Shown one piece after another: positions 1 to 6,926 of a DNA stretch of 64,000 nt (the first letter of the stretch is position 1; each line of letters begins with the position of its first letter). Where the stretch lies: NCBI GenBank assembly GCA_017558825.1, contig JAFYTO010000010.1:1-64000 (forward strand), written 5' to 3'. The stretch comes from Clostridia bacterium. Lineage in GTDB: Bacteria > Bacillota > Clostridia > Christensenellales > Borkfalkiaceae. The position numbers and the translations under genes were made by a program. A model generated the notes under the pieces. The model saw only the letters and a program-made list of their open reading frames with translations, searched no databases and had not been told where the DNA came from.

Positions 1-983
1 AGAGCGTAGGCGCGACTCATTTTATTGAACTTTTCCTTGTCTTTTGAGAGTTCTTGGTGTTCTTTGAATAGAAATCTGTTATCTTTTTGTTGACGGTCAA
101 CTACTTCTTCTAACCTTTTAACTTCGGCAGTCAATACGACGATTTGGTTTTTTAACCCGTTTCTCGTAACCGCAAACTTGCCTTGCTTGGCATCTTCTAA
201 CGCTTGAGTGTAGTCAGCTTCGGCATTACGTTCTTCAATGATTTTATCTCTCTCGGCTTTTGCCGTTGAGATTTCTTTCATTGTGTCGGTAAAATGCTCA
301 TCCGCTTTTTGAACGGCTTTCTCAATCGTTTCTAATTCCCTTAGTGCTTGTTTCCCTGCGGTTGAAATAATCTCCGTTGATTTATCCCACGCTTCATCAA
401 CGATACATTTAGCCTTAAACTCGGCGGTAGAGAGATGGGAAGCCGTGCTTCCTTCTTTACCACGTTGCAACCCCCAACGCTTTCCGACTTGCTCGTAAAA
501 ATCCGTTTGTAATTTAGACAACTCGTTTCGGTTGAGTAAGTGTTTGGCGCAGAGCCGTCCGTCTTTCACGGGGATAAAGTTTAGATGTAGGTGTGGTGTT
601 GTTTCGTCGTTGTGGACAACGGCAGAGATTATGTTTCTTCTTCCATAGCGACCTATAAAGAAATTAGTGCAGTCACGGAAGAAATGATTTTGCTCATCTT
701 CATCTAAACCGTTAAAAAATTCTCTATCCGAGCCAAGCACAAACGAAGCCATAAACACGGCATCTTTTCTCGGTGCTTTGGGTAGGTTTAATTCTTTTAT
801 TCGTTCGTTAATAAAGTCGGTGTAAGAACTATTCCTAAACACAAGCCGATAATTATTTTTCGTTCTTGAACTGTCGATACAAGTGTTTGAGCCGACGTAG
901 TTTTCGTCACGCTCGTTTTCATTTTCTATGGGGCAAATATCCGTTTTATGATACTTCTCCATATGGCATACTAAATACGATAT
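1..983 (-). CDS. MobV/Pre-family relaxase, N-terminal part (cut by window edge)
   Basis: Plasmid mobilisation/recombination relaxase that would nick its oriT in single-stranded DNA transfer. I translated about 327 codons from the minus strand; the C-terminus lies beyond position 1. Visible signs are the early N-terminal block around HMEKYHK, the NENERDEN segment that matches the family's HN.RE box, an Arg-Thr-x-x-Asn-Tyr block, and the three-histidine metal motif HNDETTPHLHLNFIP (HxDExTPHxHxxxxP). The distal part is rich in Glu/Lys and probably coiled-coil, as is usual after the catalytic domain. The first ATG (962) lies 29 nt from the Shine-Dalgarno sequence. The codon at the correct spacing (8 nt) is ATA at 983, which gives an N-terminus M-S-Y-L-V-C-H-M-E-K like relatives. 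The ATA start is inferred. Confidence 0.88.
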   Translation of the reverse strand, partial: MSYLVCHMEKYHKTDICPIENENERDENYVGSNTCIDSSRTKNNYRLVFRNSSYTDFINERIKELNLPKAPRKDAVFMASFVLGSDREFFNGLDEDEQNHFFRDCTNFFIGRYGRRNIISAVVHNDETTPHLHLNFIPVKDGRLCAKHLLNRNELSKLQTDFYEQVGKRWGLQRGKEGSTASHLSTAEFKAKCIVDEAWDKSTEIISTAGKQALRELETIEKAVQKADEHFTDTMKEISTAKAERDKIIEERNAEADYTQALEDAKQGKFAVTRNGLKNQIVVLTAEVKRLEEVVDRQQKDNRFLFKEHQELSKDKEKFNKMSRAYA

Positions 984-997
984 TTTGGTTTCCTCCT
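981..997 (-). promoter_or_regulatory. RBS with apparent ATA start codon for the relaxase
   Basis: On the minus strand AGGAGG (997-992) is followed by the 8-nt spacer AAACCAAA and then ATA (983-981). The small ORF at 1133 has AGGAGG, AAATCAAA and then ATG at the same spacing, so the two initiation regions look like copies and ATA occupies the start position. Confidence 0.5.
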
Positions 998-1031
998 TAT
1001 GATTTTTTTTGGTCGTAAAATAGCCTCGCAG

Positions 1032-1076
1032 AGCACACTACTTTCAAGGAAAGTATAGTGTGCTATACCTTACAAG
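1032..1076 (+). other. Probable oriT of pMV158/MobV type
   Basis: An imperfect inverted repeat (arms 1032-1045 and 1049-1064) is followed by TATAGTGTGCTATACC. Members of the pMV158 family carry a hairpin followed by TAGTGTG/TTA at the relaxase nick site, and this copy reads TAGTGTG/CTA with the cut predicted between 1062 and 1063. It lies just upstream of the relaxase gene, the usual location. Confidence 0.7.
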
Positions 1077-1100
1077 TTTTCTATAAGGTTTTGCTTCCAC

Positions 1101-1133
1101 CTACGGTGGATAATTTTGATGATAATTTTTCAT
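1101..1133 (-). CDS. 10-residue leader-like ORF upstream of the relaxase
   Basis: ATG at 1133 follows AGGAGG by 8 nt and encodes MKNYHQNYPP before a TAG. The final Pro-Pro-stop codons fall inside a perfect hairpin (1096-1101 paired with 1105-1110). A strong ribosome binding site on so short a reading frame, ending in a hairpin ahead of the relaxase, fits a leader peptide or a translational coupling device. It may equally be a decayed copy of the relaxase start region. No function can be assigned. Confidence 0.35.
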   Translation of the reverse strand: MKNYHQNYPP

Positions 1134-1203
1134 TTTGATTTCCTCCTAAATTTTATTTTTTGGCGCAAAAAAGTCGCTGATAAAATACCACCGACCTAAA
1201 GGG

Positions 1204-1260
1204 ACAAAAAATCCGTACGAATCAAAACACGCTTAAAGCGTTTCTACCTCGCACGGATTA
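1204..1260 (-). terminator. Branched hairpin with T-run ahead of the mobilisation leader
   Basis: Outer arms 1210-1220 and 1249-1259 pair with one mismatch around a second perfect stem (1229-1234 with 1236-1241). Read on the minus strand the structure ends in a run of T, so it resembles an intrinsic terminator or attenuator placed before the small ORF and the relaxase. Confidence 0.45.
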
Positions 1261-1667
1261 AATATCCGAATATGAAGTTGTAAGAGTGTAGCACATAAAA
1301 ATTTGTACCACAAAATAGACCTATCGCCAAACCCGTTTTTTAACGTTGGCGCGCCTACTTGAAAAGTTGGTCAGCCTTTCCAAGCCTTTCACTATTAAAT
1401 AGAGAAAGGACGGCACATTGTCGTAAAAAATTGCACGACAATAAAACCCTAAATAAGCCGTTTTGTTTCCCTTTATGTAAAACGACTTCGGGCAAACGTA
1501 AGAAACTATCCTACAAGCGTAAAAATATACGCTAAACAAAGCCTGCCGATGCTTGCAGACTTACCAAAGGGGCAAACACCCCTTAATTATATATACCCAC
1601 ACAAAGCATAATCTAAACATATGTTCGTGTTTGTAATTCTATTTTATCATAAGAATTTATAAAAGTC
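1261..1667. other. Hairpin-rich non-coding stretch
   Basis: No convincing gene is present. Several inverted repeats are visible: 1385-1390 with 1404-1409, 1418-1424 with 1435-1441, and a CGTTTT/AAAACG pair near 1480. An 8-bp palindrome GGCGCGCC lies at 1348-1355. The density of hairpins next to oriT would suit a replication or conversion origin of a mobile element, but I recognise no specific family. Confidence 0.4.
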
Positions 1668-1705
1668 AATAGGCAAATGTCCACGTTCTTGGACATCTGC
1701 CTATT
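1668..1705. terminator. Bidirectional intrinsic terminator after the HNH gene
   Basis: A 16-bp near-perfect stem (1668-1683 with 1690-1705; one wobble pair) with a 6-nt loop is flanked by T-rich tracts on both strands. It closes the restriction-modification operon 15 nt after the HNH stop. Confidence 0.85.
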
Positions 1706-1719
1706 TTTCAATAAAAATT

Positions 1720-2415
1720 CTAATTGTTTTTACTTTGAATATTTTCTTTTTTAAGAATATAAATATGTAATATTGGAAAGCACTCTGGAGTTTTTATTAC
1801 ACCGCCCGTTAACATTTGATTCTCTTTTCCCACAAACAACCAAAAGCCCTTTTCGTCCATTTGAGTTATAAAGTCGTTCAAGTCAAACCCTAACATAACT
1901 CGTTCGCTTTCTTCTATAAGAGAATCTGCATCAAGCAAATATTCCATTTCTTTTTGAAACTCACTTATAATAAATGCTTCTTCTCTTGTTTTTGGCTCTT
2001 CGTAATTATATTGTGCACCACAAGAGCCACTTAAAGCGTTTAATAATTGTATTCCTGATGTTATGCGAGTGAGCGGTGTGTTTTCAAATCCTTTCTCCCT
2101 CAACAACTTAACGGGTTGCTTTGTTTCATTATTTATATTTCTTTCTTGTACACATTTATACCAATTATCCCGATGGCGTTTTAACTCATTTTTAGAGAAT
2201 TTAACTCCTTTTGGATGGCTTGTATTATAAGCACCAACCTCAGCGTGACAATCAAAGCAAAGTGGAATCGCATTCTCGAAAGAATCTTCGCCGCCGTCTT
2301 TTTGGGGGACAATATGGTGAACTTCCATTTTATTCCCACAAAACTTATGACAAATGCAACAATGTCGTCCACACGCCACCATCGCATCTTCTTTTATCTT
2401 CTCACTAAAAGGCAT
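1720..2415 (-). CDS. HNH endonuclease, last gene of the R-M operon
   Basis: 231-residue protein with a classic HNH zinc-type nuclease fold near the N-terminus. Paired cysteines C19/C22 and C53/C56 frame H33-H34 (HHIVP), N48 and H57. These are the usual metal and catalytic positions of McrA-like HNH enzymes. The rest (about 100-231) has no motif I recognise and may bind DNA. ATG at 2415 follows GGAGA. It starts 53 nt after the upstream methyltransferase on the same strand and is followed by a strong terminator, so it belongs to the same transcript. It could be a second nuclease of the system or a separate modified-DNA nuclease. Confidence 0.85.
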   Translation of the reverse strand: MPFSEKIKEDAMVACGRHCCICHKFCGNKMEVHHIVPQKDGGEDSFENAIPLCFDCHAEVGAYNTSHPKGVKFSKNELKRHRDNWYKCVQERNINNETKQPVKLLREKGFENTPLTRITSGIQLLNALSGSCGAQYNYEEPKTREEAFIISEFQKEMEYLLDADSLIEESERVMLGFDLNDFITQMDEKGFWLFVGKENQMLTGGVIKTPECFPILHIYILKKENIQSKNN

Positions 2416-2468
2416 ACCTGTTCTCCATTATAAAATAATTGTTGCGTGCTTGTTTCTTTGAATTGCCT

Positions 2469-3434
2469 TTATGCGGTCAACAACTTAGATACTGCTTGCG
2501 CCACATACCAAAACATAACGGGGGCAATAGCATTACCCAATGCTCTATATTGAGCCGATTCCGTTCCTACTAATTCAAAAGTTTCAGGGAAAGATTGAAT
2601 ACGAGCAACTTCTCTTGGTGTAAATCTTCTATATCTTTCTCCAACCATTAAAACGGGGTCTGTGCTATTCAATGAAACTTTTGCAAGGTGTGCGCCAACT
2701 GTGTTGCAGGGTTGAGTAATATCTTGAGCTCGACCTTTATTCATAGTTTCTCTTTTTCTCATCATACCGTCAACAGCTTTTTGACTAAAGAAGTATTTTT
2801 CAGGAACAGTAGTTTCTATTACTTGAGAGAGCGAAGTAATAGGGAAATCGCCTTCTTGTGGCAATCCTTTGAAATCAAAAGTGAAACCTAAATCCTTTCG
2901 TATGCCGACAATAATAACCCTTTCTCTCTTTTGGGGAACACCAAAGTTAACCGCATTAAGAAGTTTATAAGACACGTTATATCCGCTATCTTCAAACTCT
3001 TTAATGATTAAAGGGAAGGCTTTTTTTTCATTGGCGGACAAAATACCTTTTACGTTTTCCGCTATAAAGCATTTAGGCTTTTTATCTCTTAAAATTCGGC
3101 ACATTTCAAAGAATAACTTACCTCTATCGTCTTTAACACCTAAACGTTTAGGGTTTTGAGCGACAATAGAAAACGATTGACAAGGAAAACCGCCCGTCAA
3201 AATATCAAAATCAGGAAGTTCTTCTGATTTTATTTCTCTAATATCACGATTATCAGGCGTGATACCGAAATTTTCTTCAAATATGCGACAAGCATTATCG
3301 TCAATGTCATTCGCATATACAATTTCTACGGGATTATCAGGATAATTCTTGCCTAAAAAATCAAACCCACCTAATAAACCGACATCAGTACCGCCACAAC
3401 CACAAAATAATGATGCTACTTTTAATTTGCCCAC
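2469..3434 (-). CDS. DNA (cytosine-5) methyltransferase 1
   Basis: 321-residue C5-cytosine methyltransferase. Motif I is FCGCGG at residues 10-15, the catalytic PCQ has Cys85, ENV is at 126-128, the QKRER motif is near 168-172, and the C-terminal motifs IX and X end in GNAI. The target-recognition region between about 200 and 270 is short. All catalytic motifs are intact, so it should be active. The start is GTG at 3434, supported by GAGGAG 8 nt upstream, and it overlaps the end of the nuclease gene by 13 nt, which indicates translational coupling. It probably protects one strand of an asymmetric site, with the second enzyme handling the other. Confidence 0.93.
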   Translation of the reverse strand: MGKLKVASLFCGCGGTDVGLLGGFDFLGKNYPDNPVEIVYANDIDDNACRIFEENFGITPDNRDIREIKSEELPDFDILTGGFPCQSFSIVAQNPKRLGVKDDRGKLFFEMCRILRDKKPKCFIAENVKGILSANEKKAFPLIIKEFEDSGYNVSYKLLNAVNFGVPQKRERVIIVGIRKDLGFTFDFKGLPQEGDFPITSLSQVIETTVPEKYFFSQKAVDGMMRKRETMNKGRAQDITQPCNTVGAHLAKVSLNSTDPVLMVGERYRRFTPREVARIQSFPETFELVGTESAQYRALGNAIAPVMFWYVAQAVSKLLTA

Positions 3435-4831
3435 GATAATAACTCCTCATATTTTCCTGCGGTATCTACGTTAAACGTAATTTCCGCACCATTTTTAGGT
3501 ATCATTTCAATTATATCATTTTTATATAAACCAACGGGGTCTTGAATAACAAACAATTTTTTGTCGGCTTTACTTATCATAAGCCTATACACAAAATATC
3601 TATCACGTGTCGTATTTGCAGTACTCCATTCGTTTGGCGTAAGATGAATTTTATTGAAATGTAAAGGTTTTGAACTAATTGTAGTTTTTACTTCAATGTA
3701 TCTCTTTCTTTCATCAATTTCGACGGACTGTATATCATAGCCCACGGCAAATTGAGTAGGGATACGCTTAATTAAATGAATAAGGTCTTCACGTCCGCCA
3801 ATTTTAACTCTTTGACATTCGTGAGAGTGTACAAGGCTTTCACCAATATCTCCAATATCTTTTGTTTTAACATCTTCGCCGTCCAACAACTTCGCAAAAA
3901 CATCATCTCTATTTTTTTGAAGTTCTTTATACTCTTCCGTATCATTTGCAATAAATGCTAAAATATCCGTCGTGAAATCAGTATCCGCTAAATCTTTATT
4001 TACATACTTAAACCAACCAACTACGCAATCTTTGATATTTTCAAGCGTTGCGCTTTTCTTTTTGATTAGTTTATCATAAGCGCTATACCATTCGGACGAA
4101 TTAATAAACTTTAATATCGTTTCACTTTCAAGTGTGTTTTTGTAATAACAACGACTATCGTGAGAAACCAATAAGTTTGCGATTTCCATATAATCTACAA
4201 TATCGCCTGCGTAACGAACGACATCTCCTGTAGAATCATATTCAACTTCCAATTCACGATTATGTTTTATTCTTTTCCACGTTTCTAAAGGTGTTTCCAA
4301 TTGTGCAGTTGCTCGTAAATCGTTAAAGATACAGTGACAAACTTCTTCTTTAGATAAACCAACTCTACCTTTTGCGTCTTTTTCAGCTTCCTCTAACACT
4401 TGTAATATATACTGTGCAGGCTTAAAATGAACACCTTTTTCAATTTGTTTTAACACTTCGTGAGTTTTGATGTGTGCGCCCGGATATTGAAAAGTATAAA
4501 GGAACGTCTTAAACGCTTCTACCAAATCTTCTTTTTGAGCCAACTCAAAAGCACGCTTGCCAGGACGAGTTGTTCCGTTTTCCACGATAAAATAACCAAA
4601 TAAAGCAGAAATTTCCGTTCTCCAATTGTTAATTGTTTTTATTTCTCTAATACCATTTCCGGGATACCTTCTAATCGCATTATTTAATTCGTTGGCAAAA
4701 TCTTTTTCGGGCATTTCTTCCATTTTTGAGATTTCTGTCGCCATAAACAACAAAACGCTTTCAATATCGCCTTTGAAACGTGGACGAACGTGGTGTATTC
4801 TAAAATAATATTCTTCAGGAACTTTATACAT
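3422..4831 (-). CDS. Restriction endonuclease-like protein with DUF3883-type nuclease domain
   Basis: 469-residue protein between two cytosine methyltransferases. The C-terminal region carries a PD-(D/E)xK signature, GYDIQSVE followed by RYIEVKTT, with candidate catalytic residues D366, E380 and K382, and resembles the DUF3883 domain seen in many restriction and defence proteins. The N-terminal 300 residues show no motif I can name and probably read the DNA target. ATG at 4831 follows AAGGAG by 7 nt, while longer starts would run into the upstream methyltransferase. The gene begins one base after that methyltransferase's stop. From context it is the cleaving subunit; the cut site is unknown. 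Confidence 0.8.
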   Translation of the reverse strand: MYKVPEEYYFRIHHVRPRFKGDIESVLLFMATEISKMEEMPEKDFANELNNAIRRYPGNGIREIKTINNWRTEISALFGYFIVENGTTRPGKRAFELAQKEDLVEAFKTFLYTFQYPGAHIKTHEVLKQIEKGVHFKPAQYILQVLEEAEKDAKGRVGLSKEEVCHCIFNDLRATAQLETPLETWKRIKHNRELEVEYDSTGDVVRYAGDIVDYMEIANLLVSHDSRCYYKNTLESETILKFINSSEWYSAYDKLIKKKSATLENIKDCVVGWFKYVNKDLADTDFTTDILAFIANDTEEYKELQKNRDDVFAKLLDGEDVKTKDIGDIGESLVHSHECQRVKIGGREDLIHLIKRIPTQFAVGYDIQSVEIDERKRYIEVKTTISSKPLHFNKIHLTPNEWSTANTTRDRYFVYRLMISKADKKLFVIQDPVGLYKNDIIEMIPKNGAEITFNVDTAGKYEELLSWAN

Positions 4832-4832
4832 C

Positions 4833-5876
4833 TTAGTTCTCCTTTGTGATAAATTTAAGCAACTGTTGAGCAATTGCCTGTGCCATTAATGGCGGAACTG
4901 CGTTGCCAACTTGTCTAAATTGTTGTGTTTTATTTCCCAAGAAAATAAAGTCGTCGGGAAACGATTGCAACCTTGCACATTCTCTAACAGTAGGAACTCT
5001 ATCATATTTATAGTGAAAATGGTGTCTATGTCCCGTATCAATAGTGGGGGCAGGCTTTTGACTATTAAAACGTGTCCACGCAACGTGGAAGTTGCGACTA
5101 CTACGATAAGGTTCGGGAAGGTCTTTATAATTGCCTCCATCAGGAACCATCGAAATTATATTTTTTACTTTATCAGAGTGAGTTGCGGCTATATGATTTT
5201 TTACCACTTTTGAGCGTTTTCTCATAAGTTTTTGATAATCACAAGTCGCGTTAGTTGCATATTCTTGTTTTTCTTCCCCCAAACAATCAATCAAAGGGGG
5301 TAAATCACTTAACGCCATTTCACAAGTCACTTGATTATCGTTGATTTCAGGATATATAAATTCGCCTTTTTTCAATCCGACGAAAACAACCCTTCGACGA
5401 CTTTGTGGAACACCATAATCAGCAGAACATAAGATTTTGAATTGAACATTATAACCTAATGCGGTTAATCTTTCTATTATACTATCTTTTATTTGACCAT
5501 TGAATAATGATACTAAACCGGGAACATTCTCAATAACAAAGGCTTTAGGTTGAAGTTCTTCAACAAGGCGAATATATGATAAATAAAGTTTGTTTCTTGG
5601 GTCATCAAATCTTCTCGGACCCGATAAAGACATACCTTGACAAGGCGGACCACCTATAATAACATCAATTTGTTTACCACCCGTGATAAGATTTATATCT
5701 TCAGCGTGTATAGTAGTAATATCCCCACATATAGATTTTGAATTTTTATGATTTAATTCAAAGGTTTCTAATGCTTTTTTGTCATTATCTATACCTAAAA
5801 CAATATTAAATCCTGCGGACTCAAATCCATAAGACAACCCACCGCATCCACAAAACAAATCTAATACATTAAACAT
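4833..5876 (-). CDS. DNA (cytosine-5) methyltransferase 2
   Basis: 347-residue C5-cytosine methyltransferase. Motif I FCGCGG is at 8-13, catalytic Cys79 lies in GGPPCQG, ENV is at 116-118, QSRRR marks motif VIII, and GNAVPP marks motif X. It differs clearly from methyltransferase 1, so the two are not a recent duplication. A longer in-frame start exists, but ATG 5876 places the protein end-on with family members (MFNVLDLF) and overlaps the preceding HTH gene by 8 nt, so translation is probably coupled. Two C5 enzymes with one nuclease is typical of systems that recognise a non-palindromic sequence. Confidence 0.93.
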   Translation of the reverse strand: MFNVLDLFCGCGGLSYGFESAGFNIVLGIDNDKKALETFELNHKNSKSICGDITTIHAEDINLITGGKQIDVIIGGPPCQGMSLSGPRRFDDPRNKLYLSYIRLVEELQPKAFVIENVPGLVSLFNGQIKDSIIERLTALGYNVQFKILCSADYGVPQSRRRVVFVGLKKGEFIYPEINDNQVTCEMALSDLPPLIDCLGEEKQEYATNATCDYQKLMRKRSKVVKNHIAATHSDKVKNIISMVPDGGNYKDLPEPYRSSRNFHVAWTRFNSQKPAPTIDTGHRHHFHYKYDRVPTVRECARLQSFPDDFIFLGNKTQQFRQVGNAVPPLMAQAIAQQLLKFITKEN

Positions 5877-6057
5877 TTTCTTTTTCCTTTCTAATTCTAC
5901 CGTCGATTGGCTTTTGAGCGTTTGCAGGAATAACCCAATTTTCGCCCAACTTAAAAACTCCGTCAATTCTTCCTTTAGCACATAGGATTTGCACTCTTCG
6001 TTGCGTTATATCCCATTTTTTTGCCGCTTGACTTGCGGTCATAAATTCTCCGTTCAT
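5869..6057 (-). CDS. Small MerR/excisionase-like HTH protein, first gene of the R-M operon
   Basis: 62-residue DNA-binding protein. The core TASQAAKKWDITQRRVQ is a winged-helix recognition segment like those of excisionase-type proteins, followed by WVIPANAQKP, a frequent ending in this family. ATG at 6057 lies 9 nt after GGAG; a TTG 15 bases further upstream is less likely. It leads the operon and sits directly behind a promoter containing a perfect palindrome, so a controller role for the methyltransferase and nuclease genes is plausible. This is inference from position, since classical C-proteins are of the unrelated XRE type. Confidence 0.75.
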   Translation of the reverse strand: MNGEFMTASQAAKKWDITQRRVQILCAKGRIDGVFKLGENWVIPANAQKPIDGRIRKEKENV

Positions 6058-6077
6058 TAAAATAATCTCCAACTTAT

Positions 6078-6131
6078 ATTGTTCGCCCCGTGGAACAATA
6101 CTATTATATCATAAAGAAAATAATATTTCAA
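6078..6131 (-). promoter_or_regulatory. Promoter with palindromic operator for the R-M operon
   Basis: Minus strand: TTGAAA (6131-6126), 17-nt spacer, TATAAT (6108-6103). A perfect inverted repeat ATTGTTC-8-GAACAAT (6078-6084 with 6093-6099) covers the predicted transcription start, a good position for a repressor or controller site. Confidence 0.75.
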
Positions 6132-6225
6132 GTCAAAATATAGTGCGTTTTCAAATTTTATTACCCATATTATAAAACATTAAATATGACAACGTATGTC
6201 ATCATTATCAAATTTTCAAAAGAAA

Positions 6226-6252
6226 AATCAGACTCCGATATGGAATCTGATT
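6226..6252. repeat. Hairpin in the element/chromosome spacer
   Basis: Stem 6226-6236 with 6242-6252 (one mismatch), loop of 5 nt, no T-run. It lies in the 208-nt gap between the R-M promoter and the next gene. I see no attachment site. Confidence 0.4.
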
Positions 6253-6300
6253 GTTTCTCCGCTTGAAAGTGCAATTTCCTATAAATTTTTAATGTTTCAA

Positions 6301-6345
6301 AAAATCCCTTATAGGGACTGCCTTTTTGCAGTTCTTTTTTTATTT
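6301..6345. terminator. Overlapping terminators in both directions
   Basis: On the minus strand stem TCCCT/AGGGA (6305-6309 with 6313-6317) is followed by six T and would stop transcription of the membrane-protein gene. On the plus strand ACTGC/GCAGT (6317-6321 with 6328-6332) is followed by a long T-run. Confidence 0.75.
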
Positions 6346-6801
6346 TTCAGGCTCGCTTATTTGTATATAAGGAATTTTTGTAAACTTTGAACGGAACTCG
6401 ACAATGAACGGCTCGTAACTTTTTGCTTCTATTACTACAACAAAAAAAGTTTCGTCATTAAAAACAATTTCCAATTTGTTTTTTACAGCTTCAAACTTAA
6501 TTTCTTTTACTTCGCTAGCATCAAGTTTTGTTGATATAAAACCACATTTAAAACTAACACCCCTATCAGTTATAATATAATAAGAATTTGTTAGCGCAAA
6601 AACTGCAAACACTATAAAGAAAATAGAAAGCAAGAACGCTATTATAATCGACATTACGTCATATACAGACGCAACTATATTATCTTTTGCTAAATTTGCA
6701 ATTCTTACTACGTTAAGCGTAATGCATGCTAATGCCAAAACCATGCCAGCTATTAATAGCACCGTTGCAATGCGTGAAAATTTATATTTGTATTTGTTCA
6801 T
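6340..6801 (-). CDS. Small membrane protein with PH-like C-terminal domain
   Basis: 153 residues. Two hydrophobic helices (about 11-33 and 47-72) are followed by a soluble beta-rich region beginning YYIITDRGVSF, which resembles the bacterial PH (DUF304-type) fold found in membrane proteins of Bacillota. No catalytic residues are evident. It is a single gene with its own consensus-like promoter and an immediate terminator. Function unknown; the family link is by pattern only. Confidence 0.6.
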   Translation of the reverse strand: MNKYKYKFSRIATVLLIAGMVLALACITLNVVRIANLAKDNIVASVYDVMSIIIAFLLSIFFIVFAVFALTNSYYIITDRGVSFKCGFISTKLDASEVKEIKFEAVKNKLEIVFNDETFFVVVIEAKSYEPFIVEFRSKFTKIPYIQISEPEK

Positions 6802-6829
6802 AATAATCTCTTTTTAATTCGTTTTTCTT

Positions 6830-6858
6830 ATTATAACACAATTAAAAATTAAAAACAA
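6830..6858 (-). promoter_or_regulatory. Promoter of the PH-like membrane protein gene
   Basis: Minus strand TTGTTT (6858-6853), 17 nt, TATAAT (6835-6830). Confidence 0.6.
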
Positions 6859-6863
6859 TAAAC

Positions 6864-6892
6864 TTGACTAATTTTTATAAATCTTATATGAT
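6864..6892 (+). promoter_or_regulatory. Promoter of the ABC-F gene
   Basis: TTGACT (6864-6869), 17 nt, TATGAT (6887-6892). The predicted start near 6899 rules out the longer reading frame beginning at 6864. Confidence 0.7.
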
Positions 6893-6926
6893 ATTAGAGT
6901 TATTTTATTTTTTACGGAATTTATTT

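Noticed and set aside
1321..1539. 72-codon minus-strand frame
   Set aside because: Lies in a hairpin-rich non-coding region, has no ribosome binding site or known motif, and its composition is not protein-like.
6864..6926. Longer ABC-F start at 6864
   Set aside because: The TTG falls on the -35 promoter element, and the added residues do not match the family.
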